Shown: in pieces, positions 16,481-25,745 of the stretch
How the letters are laid out: the number at the start of each line of letters is the position of its first letter
Numbering within the stretch: the stretch's first letter is position 1
NCBI GenBank assembly: GCA_016710275.1
Contig: JADJXS010000001.1
Span: 3,286,001-3,350,000, forward strand
DNA length: 64,000 bases
Reading direction: 5' to 3'
From: Phycisphaerales bacterium
GTDB lineage: Bacteria > Planctomycetota > Phycisphaerae > UBA1845 > Fen-1342
Notes under the pieces: generated by a model
What the model saw: only the letters and a program-made list of their open reading frames with translations
Told to the model about the DNA's origin: nothing
The model's database searches: none
Program-made: the position numbers and the translations under genes

Positions 16481-16583
16481 CGCCGCTCCTCCGACATCCG
16501 CCCAAGCCGGGCCTTTGCCGGCCGTGCCCATCGCGCCTATCGTACCATCAGGGCCGCTGGCCACCTGTACCAGGAGCGCTGTC

Positions 16584-17120
16584 GTGCGTCGCCGAATCTC
16601 CGGAATCACCCTGGCGTGCTCCATCGCCCTGCTCGTTGCGATCGGCGGCTGCGTCGGCACCTCCACCGGCGGGTCCTCCTCCGGCGACGCGAGCGGCAAA
16701 CGGAGCGACCTGTTGCGCGAACACCCCCTGAGCTCACTTCCCACGGGCGAAATCGCCGTGAAGGATCGCGTCATCCGAGTCTGGCTGGCAGTCAACGACG
16801 GCACGCGTGCCGAGGGACTGATGCACGTCAGCGCCGAGGAAATCGCCGACGACCAGGGCATGCTCTTTGTCTTCCGCGAAGAGGCCCATCGCGGCTTCTG
16901 GATGCGAAACACCATCATCCCGCTCGACATCGCCTTCGCCCGCTTTGACGGAACCATCGTGCGAACGCACCGCATGCCGCCGCTGACCCTGCAGTCCTTC
17001 CCTTCCGATGAGCCGGCGATGTTTGCGCTGGAAATGAAGGCGGGCGCATTTGCCGCGCTGGGCATCCGTGAGGGCGATCGCCTGCTGATCCCCTCCGAGA
17101 TCACCGCCCAGGCGCGCTGA
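16584..17120 (+). CDS. DUF192 lipoprotein
   Basis: This is a 178-residue lipoprotein. A signal helix ends in the lipobox AIGGC (lipidated Cys near residue 21), and the DUF192 domain fills residues 55-178 with its signature GLMHVSAEEIADDQGMLFVF, then GFWMRNTIIPLDIAF. The start is GTG at 16584 with CAGGAG eight bases upstream; earlier in-frame starts would bury the signal peptide. The function of DUF192 is not established. The gene shares a 103-base divergent promoter region with truB. Confidence 0.82.
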   Translation: MRRRISGITLACSIALLVAIGGCVGTSTGGSSSGDASGKRSDLLREHPLSSLPTGEIAVKDRVIRVWLAVNDGTRAEGLMHVSAEEIADDQGMLFVFREEAHRGFWMRNTIIPLDIAFARFDGTIVRTHRMPPLTLQSFPSDEPAMFALEMKAGAFAALGIREGDRLLIPSEITAQAR

Positions 17121-17280
17121 GCACGCTGCCGGCGCCGCACATATTGCGTCATCGCGCCCATCGTCGAGATTCAACACAATCCGCTTAAGCTGTGCCTTCG
17201 CACCTCCGAAGGCATCCTCGCGGGGTCGCGCTGCGCGCATGAGACACGGCGCGACCCGCCCGCGATGGGAACACCGGCCG

Positions 17281-18672
17281 ATGCTGCGCGCCCCCAGAGT
17301 GCGAGTGCTTGCGTTTGACGAGACGCGCGCAGCGCTCTTCGAGAGCGCTGCCCGCCGCCGCGGGCTTGACTCCGCCCCCCTGCCCGCTCCGGACCTGAAC
17401 TCCCGGACCGAGTCGGCCGGCTCGAATCCGCAGCACGGCGCTGCAAGCGCTACTTTCGGCAGCTCGTCCATCGCCTCCGATACAACGCGCCCCGCGGCCT
17501 CCCTTCATGAGACCGCAACCGCCCGACTGGCCGGCCTCGGCGCCGTCAGCGAAGTCGCCCTCATCATCACTGCCGACCCGAATGCACAGGATCGGATCCG
17601 CAGCGGCGGCTCCGGGCGCGCACCGGCATCCGGCCCGCTCACGCGCGTTGGCGGCGCCGGGGTGACTCCCGCCGCGGCGCTCGACCTTGGGCGCATCGTC
17701 GACTCGCTGTCGGCACAGGGAATGCCCGTGCTGGTGTGGGGGCAGGCGCACAGCGTCACCGGCGCAGGGGGCAACGTCGAATTCGCACCACCCGAAACCG
17801 CCGTCGATGAGCTGATCGGGCGGCTGCTCACGCTCTCGCATTACGGCCCGATGGTCGCGCGGCTGGAGCGCGAGATCGAACACCTGGAGCGCCTCGGCCG
17901 TCAGCTCAACCGCTACTTCGCCGAAGTGGATCAGGAGCTTCGGCTGGCCGGCCGGCTGCAGCGGGATTTTCTTCCCAACGCGACGCTCTCGCTGCCCGGC
18001 CTGCACTGCGCAGCGCTCTACCAGCCGGCGACGTGGGTCAGCGGCGATCTCTACGACTTCTTCCGCATTGGCGAGCATCACGCCGGCGTTTTTCTGGCTG
18101 ACGCGATGGGGCATGGGCTGGCGGCCGGCATCATGACGATGTTCCTTCGCCAGACGCTGCACGGCCGACCGCTTGAAGCACACAGCCCGCGGATCGAGCG
18201 TCCCGCAGAGGCGCTCGCCCTGCTGCACGAAGCGCTCGCCCGTCAGAACCTGCCCAGCCAGAACTTCGTCACCGCGGTCTATGGCACGATTGACACGCGC
18301 ACACACGAACTGCGGGTATCGCGCGGCGGACACCCCTACCCCGTACTCGTCAGCGCAGCGGGGGAGCTGCGCGAACTGACTCCCGAAGGTCCGCTGCTGG
18401 GTGTTCCCGACATGCCGGCGGAATTCGATGAAGTGCGGGTGACGCTCTCGCCGGGTGACAAGCTGATCCTCTACACCGACGGATTGGAGGAAATCCTGCT
18501 GCTGCCCGCGGCGGACAGCCGTGAACGCCCCTCCTTCGCCCCGTTGATGCACGAGTTGGCGCCGCTCGGGGCGGCGGCGTTCATCGAGGCGCTGCAACGC
18601 GTTCTCGACCGGCGCGAAGGCTCGCTGCACCAGGCGGACGACATGACCATCGTCGTCGTCGAGCGCTTCTGA
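17281..18672 (+). CDS. SpoIIE-type PP2C serine phosphatase (RsbU-like)
   Basis: The C-terminal half (about 215-463) is a SpoIIE/RsbU phosphatase domain, with a helical linker (LEREIEHLERLGRQLNRYFAEVDQELRLAGRLQRDFLP), the metal-binding GDLYDFF, LADAMGHGLAAGIM, the block SRGGHPYPVLV, LILYTDGLEE and the final QADDMTIVVVERF. The first ~190 residues include a stretch resembling a degenerate receiver domain (LIITADPNAQDRI... GMPVLVWG) plus an Ala/Pro-rich insert. Such enzymes dephosphorylate anti-sigma-factor antagonists; a STAS protein is encoded at 57,823-58,158. The start is taken at 17281; 17239 is possible. Confidence 0.85.
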   Translation: MLRAPRVRVLAFDETRAALFESAARRRGLDSAPLPAPDLNSRTESAGSNPQHGAASATFGSSSIASDTTRPAASLHETATARLAGLGAVSEVALIITADPNAQDRIRSGGSGRAPASGPLTRVGGAGVTPAAALDLGRIVDSLSAQGMPVLVWGQAHSVTGAGGNVEFAPPETAVDELIGRLLTLSHYGPMVARLEREIEHLERLGRQLNRYFAEVDQELRLAGRLQRDFLPNATLSLPGLHCAALYQPATWVSGDLYDFFRIGEHHAGVFLADAMGHGLAAGIMTMFLRQTLHGRPLEAHSPRIERPAEALALLHEALARQNLPSQNFVTAVYGTIDTRTHELRVSRGGHPYPVLVSAAGELRELTPEGPLLGVPDMPAEFDEVRVTLSPGDKLILYTDGLEEILLLPAADSRERPSFAPLMHELAPLGAAAFIEALQRVLDRREGSLHQADDMTIVVVERF

Positions 18673-18707
18673 CCTGCGACTATCTCGCCAGAAGCTGCAG
18701 AATCGCG

Positions 18708-18740
18708 GCGCATGCGCCAGGTGCCGCCGACTCGCGGCAC
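18708..18740. terminator. Hairpin pair between convergent genes
   Basis: The palindrome GGCGCATGCGCC is followed by a 7-bp stem GTGCCGC/GCGGCAC with a 6-base loop. Both lie between the ends of the convergent phosphatase and DUF1428 genes. No T-run is present on either strand, so termination is inferred from position. Confidence 0.35.
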
Positions 18741-18754
18741 GCGCTGATCGCGGC

Positions 18755-19126
18755 CTACTTCACCTTCAGCTGCACCAGCACCTTGAAACCGCCCATGGCC
18801 ATGCGGGTGCAATCGAACGGCATGGATTTGCCGCTCATCATCTTCAGGATGCGCGGATCCTTCATCACGGCCGCGTTCACGCGATCGCGGTGCGCCCGCG
18901 ACTTGTAGACGATCCAGGCAATGACGACGGTCTCCCCCTTCTTCGTACCGGCCAGCTTTGTGAACGGAACCATCGGCCCCATGTCCAGGTCGTCGCCGAC
19001 ACATTCGCAGTATTCCAGCGCGCCGTGATCCTTCCAGACCTGTGATGCGAGCGTGGCAATCTTCTTGTACGCGGCGACGTTGCGCGTGGCGATCGGCAAC
19101 ACGAATCCATCTACATACTGCGGCAT
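18755..19126 (-). CDS. DUF1428 family protein
   Basis: This 123-residue protein matches the DUF1428 (YbaA-like) family along its whole length: MPQYVDGFVLPI at the start, VWKDHGALEYCECVGDD, a central strand ETVVIAWIVYKSRAHRDRVN, and the C-terminal PFDCTRMAMGGFKVLV. The fold is a dimeric alpha-beta barrel; no enzymatic role is established. The start is fixed by the conserved first residues. It is divergent from the cupin gene across a 244-base gap in which I see no other gene. Confidence 0.88.
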   Translation of the reverse strand: MPQYVDGFVLPIATRNVAAYKKIATLASQVWKDHGALEYCECVGDDLDMGPMVPFTKLAGTKKGETVVIAWIVYKSRAHRDRVNAAVMKDPRILKMMSGKSMPFDCTRMAMGGFKVLVQLKVK

Positions 19127-19370
19127 GAGCGGCCTCCCGGGCGGCGTGACAAGTGAACAGTTCCGGAACCGACGGCGGCCATTGTAGCCGTGGTTGCGCC
19201 GCTGCGCAGCCGCACGGAAGTGCCGAACGCGCTTAGAATCCGCGAAGCGAGACCGGGACTCGCCCAGCCGCACAATGGCCCACCCCGGAGACGTCTGACC
19301 TCCCACCGGGGAGCCGTACGGCTTCCGAAACGGGAGCCGCGATGACGCCCGCAAACCAGGAGCATGACCA

Positions 19371-19898
19371 ATGGCCGCCCCATCTCAAGCCCCCTCCAAC
19401 ACCACCGGCCAGCGCGCCGCCGCGTCGCCGCCGTTGTTCGTCCCGCCGGATGCCGGCCTCCGTTCGCACGGCCCGGCCGGAGAGCTTTACATCACGCGCT
19501 TGCAGGCTCCGCAGACCTCCGGCGCACTCTCGCTCTGCGAAGTCCGCATCCCCCCCGGCGGCGGGCCGCCGCTGCACCGCCACACCCGCGAAGACGAGAT
19601 TTTCATCATCCTCGAGGGGCGCGTGTCGTTCATTGTTGATGGCCGAATACTCGAGGCCGATCCCGGCGCAACCCTCTTCGCCCCGCGCAACGTGCCGCAC
19701 ACCTTCAAGAACCGCGGGGCCGCCCCAGCGCGGCTGTTGGTGCTGCTCTCTCCCCCCGGCGGCGAGGAGCTGTTTCATCGCTTCGGAGCGCCCGATCCGG
19801 CCACCGGCGCGCCGCCCTCCGACGATCTGATCGTGGAGCGCATCCTGAAACTCGTGCCCGAGTTCGGAATCGAGTTGCTGGGACCGTCGCCGCTTTGA
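19371..19898 (+). CDS. Cupin-domain protein
   Basis: This 175-residue protein has a single cupin barrel at about residues 40-130. Cupin motif 1 appears as PPGGGPPLHRHTREDEIFIILEGRVSF with two His and one Glu metal ligands, and motif 2 as APRNVPHTFKN with the fourth ligand His. The N-terminal 25 residues are Ala/Pro-rich and probably flexible. The family is too broad to assign a substrate. The gene stands alone; AACCAGGAGC precedes the ATG. Confidence 0.82.
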   Translation: MAAPSQAPSNTTGQRAAASPPLFVPPDAGLRSHGPAGELYITRLQAPQTSGALSLCEVRIPPGGGPPLHRHTREDEIFIILEGRVSFIVDGRILEADPGATLFAPRNVPHTFKNRGAAPARLLVLLSPPGGEELFHRFGAPDPATGAPPSDDLIVERILKLVPEFGIELLGPSPL

Positions 19899-20034
19899 TG
19901 CAGCTCCGAAATCGAAGCGGCGGTCAGGGTACTCGCATGGCGGGCAGGCGCTGATCGCGCGATGACGCTATCTTCGCAAAAAGTAAGCGCACCCGCAGGA
20001 TGATCTCGCGTTTCTCTGCCGCCCGGAGTGGGTG

Positions 20035-20490
20035 ATGCCTGACGCTGACGGCCGACTGCGCGTCCTCTTTCTGTGCACGGGAAACTCCTGCCGCAGCCAG
20101 ATGGCCGAGGGCTGGGCACGGGCGCTGCGCGGGGATCGCATCGCCGCATATTCGGCCGGCACGCATCCGCACGGTCTCAACCCGCTGGCCGTCCGCGCGA
20201 TGGCCGAAGCGGGGGTGGACATCCGATCGCACACGTCCAAGCGCCCTGAAGACCTCGGCGTGCCGTTCGACGTCGTCGTAACGGTCTGCGATGCAGCGCA
20301 TGAGACGTGTCCGGCGCTGCCCGGTGCGCGGGTTGTGCACGTCGGCTTTGATGACCCGCCGCGGTTGGCAAGGGACGCCGCCGATGACGAGGCCGCGATG
20401 GTGCACTATCGGCGCGTGCGAGATGAAATCCGCCGCTTCATCGAGACGCTTCCCGAATCGCTCGGCGCAGCTCAAGCGCTGCCCGGCTAG
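20035..20490 (+). CDS. arsC: Thioredoxin-coupled arsenate reductase / LMW-phosphatase fold
   Basis: The protein has the low-molecular-weight tyrosine phosphatase fold, with the P-loop CTGNSCRS near residues 13-20 and a second redox pair in VVTVCDAAHETCP (cysteines about seven apart). This three-cysteine relay marks the thioredoxin-dependent ArsC class, which reduces arsenate to arsenite, rather than a plain phosphatase. The C-terminal GFDDPPRLA is also family-typical (usually DDP). No ArsR, ArsB or ACR3 gene lies nearby, so it is an orphan and could still act as a phosphatase. A GTG at 20032 is an alternative start. Confidence 0.82.
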   Translation: MPDADGRLRVLFLCTGNSCRSQMAEGWARALRGDRIAAYSAGTHPHGLNPLAVRAMAEAGVDIRSHTSKRPEDLGVPFDVVVTVCDAAHETCPALPGARVVHVGFDDPPRLARDAADDEAAMVHYRRVRDEIRRFIETLPESLGAAQALPG

Positions 20491-20526
20491 ATCACCCGCG
20501 GCAAAGCGCTGCGGCGCGCGCCAATC

Positions 20527-21633
20527 TCACTCCTGCCCCAGCACGTCCAGCCGGTGCGCCTTGCGCCCGCCGCGCGTTGTTCCCGCCTTCGCACCCGAAT
20601 CCGCGCCGATCAGCACGCCCGCGACATCCATTGCGCGGCACACCAGTTCCGCAGCCCCCTCGCGCAGCTCCCGGCTCTCCTGCACCGATCGCACGTTTCG
20701 CTCCATGTCCTCGGAGGACCAGCCGCGCGAATGGGCGATATAGGGGAAGGGCGGCAGGTGGCAGCCCAGTTCGGCGAAGAACCCCAGCATCTGCCCGGCC
20801 ACGGCCTGCACGTTGTCCTGTCCGCCGGTAATGATGAACGCCGCGACCTTGTTCCGCAGCAGCACCTTGTTGGCGATGGTGATCTGGTTCTGAATGCAGT
20901 TCATCCGCTCGATCATCTTGTAGTAGAGCGAGCTGGCGCTGCCCCAGCGGATCGGCGTCGCAACCAGAAAGACATCCGCCCAGTGCACGATCGCCTCGTA
21001 CACGCGGTCCAGCTCGTCCGCGGGGTCCATCTGCGTGATCGAGCAGGGCCAGGTGCAGGCGCGGGCACTCTTGCTGTAATAGCCCTCGCAGTGGCGGAAT
21101 TTCAGCCCGTTCAGGCGGATCATCCGCGTCTGCGCGCTGCGCGCCGTCGCCGCGTGCTGCAGCGCATGCTCCAGCAGCAGGTCCGACGTCGATACGCGCG
21201 GATTCGCGGCATCCATCACCGTCGTGGAGATGCCGACCACGCGCAATGGTCCAGGCTCGCGCGCCACGCTCCGTGACAGCGGATGCGCCGCGTGCGGCTT
21301 GCGCGTGCGGGGCGAGGCCGGAGCAAGGTTGACGAACACGCGGCCGCCCTCGACCTTCACATCGTGCCGGGGGACGGCGTCCTCCTCATATCCCGGCTCA
21401 CCGACTCCCGTACAGCGGTGGAATTTCCAGTTGTGCCACGGGCAGACGACATAGTCCCCGTCCAGCCGCCCATCCCCCAGCGGCCCGGCGACGTGATTGC
21501 AGACGCCGCTCACCGCGCCGAACTCGCCGTTCACGCAGCTCAGCGCGATCTTGACGCGGCCGATCGAGAGTTGCTGCAGCGGCGTACGGCGCAGCGCCTC
21601 GGCATCTCCCACGTCGTGCCAGTCCGCCGACAT
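20527..21633 (-). CDS. Rieske [2Fe-2S] domain fused to NADPH-dependent FMN reductase-like domain
   Basis: Residues 1-105 form a Rieske ferredoxin domain with both iron-sulfur boxes (CNHVAG and CPWHNW). After a ~25-residue linker, residues 130-345 form a flavodoxin-like NADPH-dependent FMN reductase domain (LRVVGISTTVMDAANPRVSTSDLLLEHAL, then the flavin-contacting VFLVATPIRWGSASSLYYKMIERM). It contains an extra Cys-bearing stretch (CEGYYSKSARACTWPCSI) typical of iron-sulfur flavoproteins. The two parts are separate proteins in most bacteria. A single-chain reductase carrying both electron carriers is plausible. The partner is unknown. Confidence 0.8.
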   Translation of the reverse strand: MSADWHDVGDAEALRRTPLQQLSIGRVKIALSCVNGEFGAVSGVCNHVAGPLGDGRLDGDYVVCPWHNWKFHRCTGVGEPGYEEDAVPRHDVKVEGGRVFVNLAPASPRTRKPHAAHPLSRSVAREPGPLRVVGISTTVMDAANPRVSTSDLLLEHALQHAATARSAQTRMIRLNGLKFRHCEGYYSKSARACTWPCSITQMDPADELDRVYEAIVHWADVFLVATPIRWGSASSLYYKMIERMNCIQNQITIANKVLLRNKVAAFIITGGQDNVQAVAGQMLGFFAELGCHLPPFPYIAHSRGWSSEDMERNVRSVQESRELREGAAELVCRAMDVAGVLIGADSGAKAGTTRGGRKAHRLDVLGQE

Positions 21634-21715
21634 GTCCGCTCTCCGTGCGGCCGCTCAGTTCGGTGCCTCATGCCTGCGCGCCGCCGGCGCCGCCGCCGCG
21701 CGCTGCGCCGGCCGC

Positions 21716-22072
21716 TCAACCCTTGTTGTAGTAGAAGCGCTCGGCCGCGACCTTGCCGTTCTTCCACCGCCGGACGCTCGCCTGCGCCATCTTCACCCGG
21801 CCGCCGCCCTTGAAGGTCACATCCAGCAGCCACTCGCCGAACGAAACATCCCCCGTTGTCGACGATGCCAGCAGGTGAATTCCGTGAACCTCGGCGACCG
21901 AGCCGACAAACGCCTCCTCGCGAGCCCGATTGGCTGCCTTCCCGCTAATGGGCGGCTCGGAGTTCTCCTGCATCACCACGTCGTCGGCATAAAAGCGCTC
22001 AAAGGCGGGCAGGATCTGCCCGCCCTGCACCATCGCATTCAGTTCCGCATCGAGTTTTCGAACGTCATCCAC
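21716..22072 (-). CDS. SnoaL/NTF2-like protein
   Basis: This 118-residue protein has the cone-shaped NTF2-like pattern: an N-terminal helix (DDVRKLDAELNAMVQGGQILPAFERFYADDVVMQEN), the conserved P-I-x-G-K loop, and alternating strands ending RRWKNGKVAAERFYYNKG. The family contains polyketide cyclases, isomerases and many proteins of unknown role, so no reaction is assigned. It lies between the Rieske-FMN fusion and the SDR-DUF2867 gene, all on the same strand with gaps of about 80-110 bases. Confidence 0.78.
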   Translation of the reverse strand: MDDVRKLDAELNAMVQGGQILPAFERFYADDVVMQENSEPPISGKAANRAREEAFVGSVAEVHGIHLLASSTTGDVSFGEWLLDVTFKGGGRVKMAQASVRRWKNGKVAAERFYYNKG

Positions 22073-22182
22073 GTCAGCCTCCTCTGTGATTCCCCGGATG
22101 CGGCCATGGTAACGAGAATCCGGAACCGGATGGACCGTGCCGACTCAGAAGGATGTCGTAGACGCGTCCGCGAACGGTGCAT

Positions 22183-23680
22183 TCAGGAAAAGTGCGGCGA
22201 CCCGGCCCGCTCCGGCGCGGCGGCCACGGCGGCTCGCTCCGCGGCGCTGCGGATTCCGCGAAGCATGCGATTGAATACGATGCCATGCAGCGGAAGAACG
22301 GCGTACCAGTATGCCAGCCCCGCCAACCCGCGCGGCCGGAAGCGCGCCGTTTGGCGCAGGATGACGCCCATTGTTGTCCCTGGCGCGTCCATGACGTCAA
22401 ATGTCAGCGTCGCTTCCCCCGGCAGCCGCATCTCGGCCCGCAGCTCCAGGCATCGGCCATCCTCCACGCGGGTGACGCGCCAGAAATCGAGCGCCTCGCC
22501 ATAGGCGATTCGCTCCGGATCGCGCCGGCCACGCCGAAGGCCCGGCCCGCCCACCAGGCGATCGAGCGCGCCGCGCAGCCGCCACAACCAGTCCGAACCG
22601 AAATAGCCGTGTTCCCCGCCGATTCGACAGATCGTTCGAAACACGAAATCGCGCGAGGCGCGAACCGGGGTCGATCGACTGTCCATGAAGACCCGGCCGC
22701 CGGACCAGTCGGGATCGCCCGGCATCGGTCCGGCATCGGACCACGCCGTCTCGACGTCGGCTGACTGCCGCTTGCCCAATGCAGCGCTGATCGCGGCCGA
22801 CACGTCAAGGCGCTCCCCTGGCATCAGGCGGGTCGCTTCATCGTCGCGACAGACCACTCGGTTTCGCAACCCCTCGGCCAATGGGCGAGCGATGCGGTGG
22901 CTGATCGGCGTAACCAGATGGATCCAGAGCGAGCTGAGCCGCGGCGTGAGGACGGGAACCGGGACGATCAGCCGCGGCCGCAGACCCAGCGACCGGGCCA
23001 TCACGTCCATCAGCCGCACGGTAGGTCAGCACATCCGGCCCGCCGATGTCGAGGGCTTTCCCGGTTGTGGCCGGGACGGACAGGCAATCGACGAGGTAGC
23101 GCAGCACGTCGCGCACAGCGATCGGCTGGCACTGTGTGTAAACCCAGCGCGGCGTGACCATGATCGGCAGCCGCTCCACGAGATATCGCAGGATTTCGAA
23201 GGAGGCCGAGCCCGATCCGATGATCATCGCGGCGCGCAGCACGGTGACCGGGACGCCGGCCGCCGCAAGACCGGCCTCCACTTCGCGTCGCGAGGCCAGA
23301 TGCTCACTCAGCCCGTCACCGATCTCGCCCAACCCACCGAGATAGACAACCCGCGCCACGCCTGCGCTTCGCGCCGCGCGCCCGAATGTCTCCGCCAACT
23401 CGCGATCTCGGCGGCGATATTCCGCCCCCACCGCCATCATCGAGTGCACGAGGTAGTAGGCCGCCGCTGCACCGCAGCGCATTGCCGCGGACAGAGTCCC
23501 TGCGTCCGAAAAGTCCGTCTCGATGACCTCGACCCGCGGATCCGCCGCCCACGGACGCGCACGGGCCTTGGCTGCACAACGAACCAGGCATCGAACGCGA
23601 GAACCGGCGGCCAGCAGCCGCGGAACGAGCCGGCCGCCGATATACCCGGTCGCGCCCGACACAATCACGGTCTGCTGCAC
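22183..23680 (-). pseudogene. SDR-family NAD(P)H-binding protein with DUF2867 C-terminus, one frameshift
   Basis: The N-terminal reading (22838-23680) starts MQQTVIVSGATGYIGGRLVPRLLAAG, an extended-SDR nucleotide fold, and continues through RVVYLGGLGE and LDIGGPDVLTYR. There the frame breaks, and the second reading (from 23019 down to 22183) resumes with RLMDVMARSLGLRPRLIVPVP and a DUF2867 domain (SRDFVFRTICRIGGEHGYFGSDWLWRLRG). Joined after removing one base at about 23018-23023, they give the ~498-residue protein expected for this family. No start motif precedes the second half, so this is a break, not two genes. Whether it is real or an assembly error cannot be told here. Confidence 0.8.
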
Positions 23681-23733
23681 GGGTCAATCCTCGCCGGGTG
23701 CAGATGTCTGCACCGGATTCCAGTCCGCACGGT

Positions 23734-24312
23734 CTATTGAGCCGCATCCGGGAACTGGGTCATCGGCTCGAGCCGCGCCGGATCGTACCCCTGTTCAACC
23801 AGCCGCGCGAGAATCCCCTCGTATACCGCGGGGTCCATCACCGGCGTCCGGCTGAGAATCCACAGAAACCGGCGGCTCGGCTCGCCGACGACGGCGTAGG
23901 TGTAGTCTTCGTCGAGATCGATGATCCAATACGGCGCTCCGAAAGGCCAGGCGAAGTAGACCGTCAACTTGGCATTCGACTTCCTGTCGGCGATCGTCGC
24001 ATAGCCCTCGATCGTACGCGCGATCGATTTCCCATCTTCGTTGCGGCATACGTTGCGGACACCGATTGTCCCGTCATCGCGGAGCGTGTACTCCGCGGTC
24101 ACGCCGTGGCAGCCGCGCTCGAATCGGTTCGGGTACTTCGCAATCTCGTACCACACGCCCGCGTAGCGTTCCACGTCGACGCGCTCCACCGTGCGCAACG
24201 GCGGCAGATCGCCTGCGGACTGCCATCCGCAACCCGCCATGCACAATAGCGCGACAGTTGCAACCAAGATGCTGACGCCCGGATGAGCGACTCGACAGTC
24301 GGCCTTCATCAT
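23734..24312 (-). CDS. Bacterial lipocalin (Blc-like lipoprotein)
   Basis: This 192-residue protein begins with a lipoprotein signal ending LLCMAGC. Lipocalin motif 1 is present as VDVERYAGVWYEIAKYPNRFERGC, then the strands GVTAEYTLRDDGTIGVRNVC and KLTVYFAWPFGAPYWIIDLDEDYTYAVVG. The C-terminal FLWILSRTP block is characteristic of Blc. Outer-membrane lipocalins bind lipids and act in envelope stress. Two adjacent ATGs (24312 and 24309) sit behind GGAGG. It stands alone on the minus strand. Confidence 0.9.
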   Translation of the reverse strand: MMKADCRVAHPGVSILVATVALLCMAGCGWQSAGDLPPLRTVERVDVERYAGVWYEIAKYPNRFERGCHGVTAEYTLRDDGTIGVRNVCRNEDGKSIARTIEGYATIADRKSNAKLTVYFAWPFGAPYWIIDLDEDYTYAVVGEPSRRFLWILSRTPVMDPAVYEGILARLVEQGYDPARLEPMTQFPDAAQ

Positions 24313-24371
24313 TCGCCTCCACTCCGGCCGGATATTCGGCCGATCACGTTCGCTTGGGAGTCGGAAATTTC

Positions 24372-24404
24372 GGGGGCGCCCACTCCCAGCGAATGAGCGC
24401 CCCC
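24372..24404. terminator. Stem-loop between DUF378 and lipocalin genes
   Basis: An 8-bp G/C-only stem (GGGGGCGC with GCGCCCCC) around a 17-base loop lies about 78 bases after the DUF378 stop and 59 bases before the lipocalin start on the minus strand. It probably ends the DUF378 transcript; no strong T-run follows. Confidence 0.4.
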
Positions 24405-24481
24405 TTCTCAATCGCCGCGCGCAACGCTTCGCACGGCGGGCAACCCGGGTTCCATGCCCGCGTTCGTGCAATCGGGCCGGC

Positions 24482-24703
24482 CTACGCAAGTGCCGTTTGC
24501 ACGCGCCACCGCTGCTGAATCGAACGCAGCGACGCCGCCTGGTAGACCGCGGACAGGCCGACCAGCGTGTACACCACCTTGGCGAGGAACGAACCGCCGC
24601 CCAGCAGCGCTGCAACAAGGTCAAAGTTCGCAACGCCGACCAGACCCCAATTCAACCCGCCCACAACCAGCAGAACTGCCGCCAGCACGTCAATCGTCTT
24701 CAC
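24482..24703 (-). CDS. DUF378 membrane protein
   Basis: This 73-residue protein has two transmembrane helices and matches DUF378 over most of its length: the N-terminal IDVLAAVLLVVGGLNWGLVGVANFDLVAALLG and the second helix VVYTLVGLSAVYQA. The family is small, widespread and without known function. It is followed by a stem-loop and preceded, 68 bases upstream, by the end of folE on the same strand. Confidence 0.9.
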   Translation of the reverse strand: MKTIDVLAAVLLVVGGLNWGLVGVANFDLVAALLGGGSFLAKVVYTLVGLSAVYQAASLRSIQQRWRVQTALA

Positions 24704-24771
24704 TTTTGGCTCCTTTCGAGAATCGGTCGCTCTTCTTCTTCAATATGCCCAACGCCGGGGTTCAACACCGC

Positions 24772-25494
24772 CTATGAGCGGCCGCGCATCAACCCGAGCA
24801 CTTCAGCCCGCGCCGCCGCGTCATCGCGATACACACCGCGCACCGCCAGCGTCCGCGTTACCGCGCCGGGCTTGCACGCCCCGCGCAATCGCATGCAAAG
24901 ATGTTCCGCCTCCAGGACGACGCACACGCCGCGCGGGCGCAAGTGCTCCTCCAATGCGTCGGCGATCTGTCGCGAGAGCCGCTCCTGCATCTGCGGCCGC
25001 CGTGCAAACACGTCGACCGTGCGGGCCAGTTTGGAAAGCCCCACCACCCGCCCATTCGCCGGCAGGTAGGCAAGGTGCGCGTGGCCCATGAACGGCAGCA
25101 TGTGATGTTCGCACATGCTCGCGAACGGGATCCCGCCGACGATGACCAGTTCGTCCGAATCGTGCTCGAACGTTCGGGCCAGGTGTCGGCCGGCATCCTC
25201 GCGCAACCCGCCGAACAGTTCGCAATATGCTCTGGCGACGCGCCGCGGGGTGTCCGCAAGTCCGTCGCGCCGCGGATCCTCTCCAATCGCCAGCAGGATC
25301 TCCCGCACCGCGGCCTCGATCCGCGGCTGGTCCACGCCAGCCGGCCGGCCGTCGCTGCCGGGCAGCCGGTCATGTGCAGGACCGGTCCACCGTCGCCTCC
25401 CGCGACAGAACTGGCCGGGGGGCCGGGCCGCGTCCCGGAAATCTGAGCCATTCGCCGTTTCGAAACCTGCAATCTGTGGATAAAAATCGCTCAT
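24772..25494 (-). CDS. folE: GTP cyclohydrolase I
   Basis: The C-terminal ~190 residues are a complete GTP cyclohydrolase I, which converts GTP to 7,8-dihydroneopterin triphosphate, the first step of folate and related pterin synthesis. Visible motifs are DTPRRVARAYCELFGG, the zinc and catalytic box FASMCEHHMLPFMGHAHLAYLP, VVGLSKLARTVDVFARRPQMQERL, and ARAEVLGLMRG at the end. The second zinc cysteine is in EHLCMRLRG. About 50 poorly conserved N-terminal residues precede the domain, so a start internal to the one given (ATG at 25494) is possible. The 250 bases upstream contain no other gene that I can support. Confidence 0.9.
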   Translation of the reverse strand: MSDFYPQIAGFETANGSDFRDAARPPGQFCRGRRRWTGPAHDRLPGSDGRPAGVDQPRIEAAVREILLAIGEDPRRDGLADTPRRVARAYCELFGGLREDAGRHLARTFEHDSDELVIVGGIPFASMCEHHMLPFMGHAHLAYLPANGRVVGLSKLARTVDVFARRPQMQERLSRQIADALEEHLRPRGVCVVLEAEHLCMRLRGACKPGAVTRTLAVRGVYRDDAAARAEVLGLMRGRS

Positions 25495-25745
25495 ATCGAT
25501 CACAATATCGCGCGACTGCCCATCGGTCAACGTCATGGATACAAAAATTCGATCAAAACGTTCGTAATTCGGCCGCCGCCGATAAATGACACATGAACCG
25601 CCCTCGGCGTAGGAAGCCGTCAGCGACGTTCGCCGGTTGCAGAATCGCGATCAACGGGTGTGCGAAGAGCGGTTGGGATGCAGGGCGAGGGCCGCGGAAG
25701 CCGCACCCTCAAGCCGGTCGATAGTCAGCAAGGGGAATCGCGACG

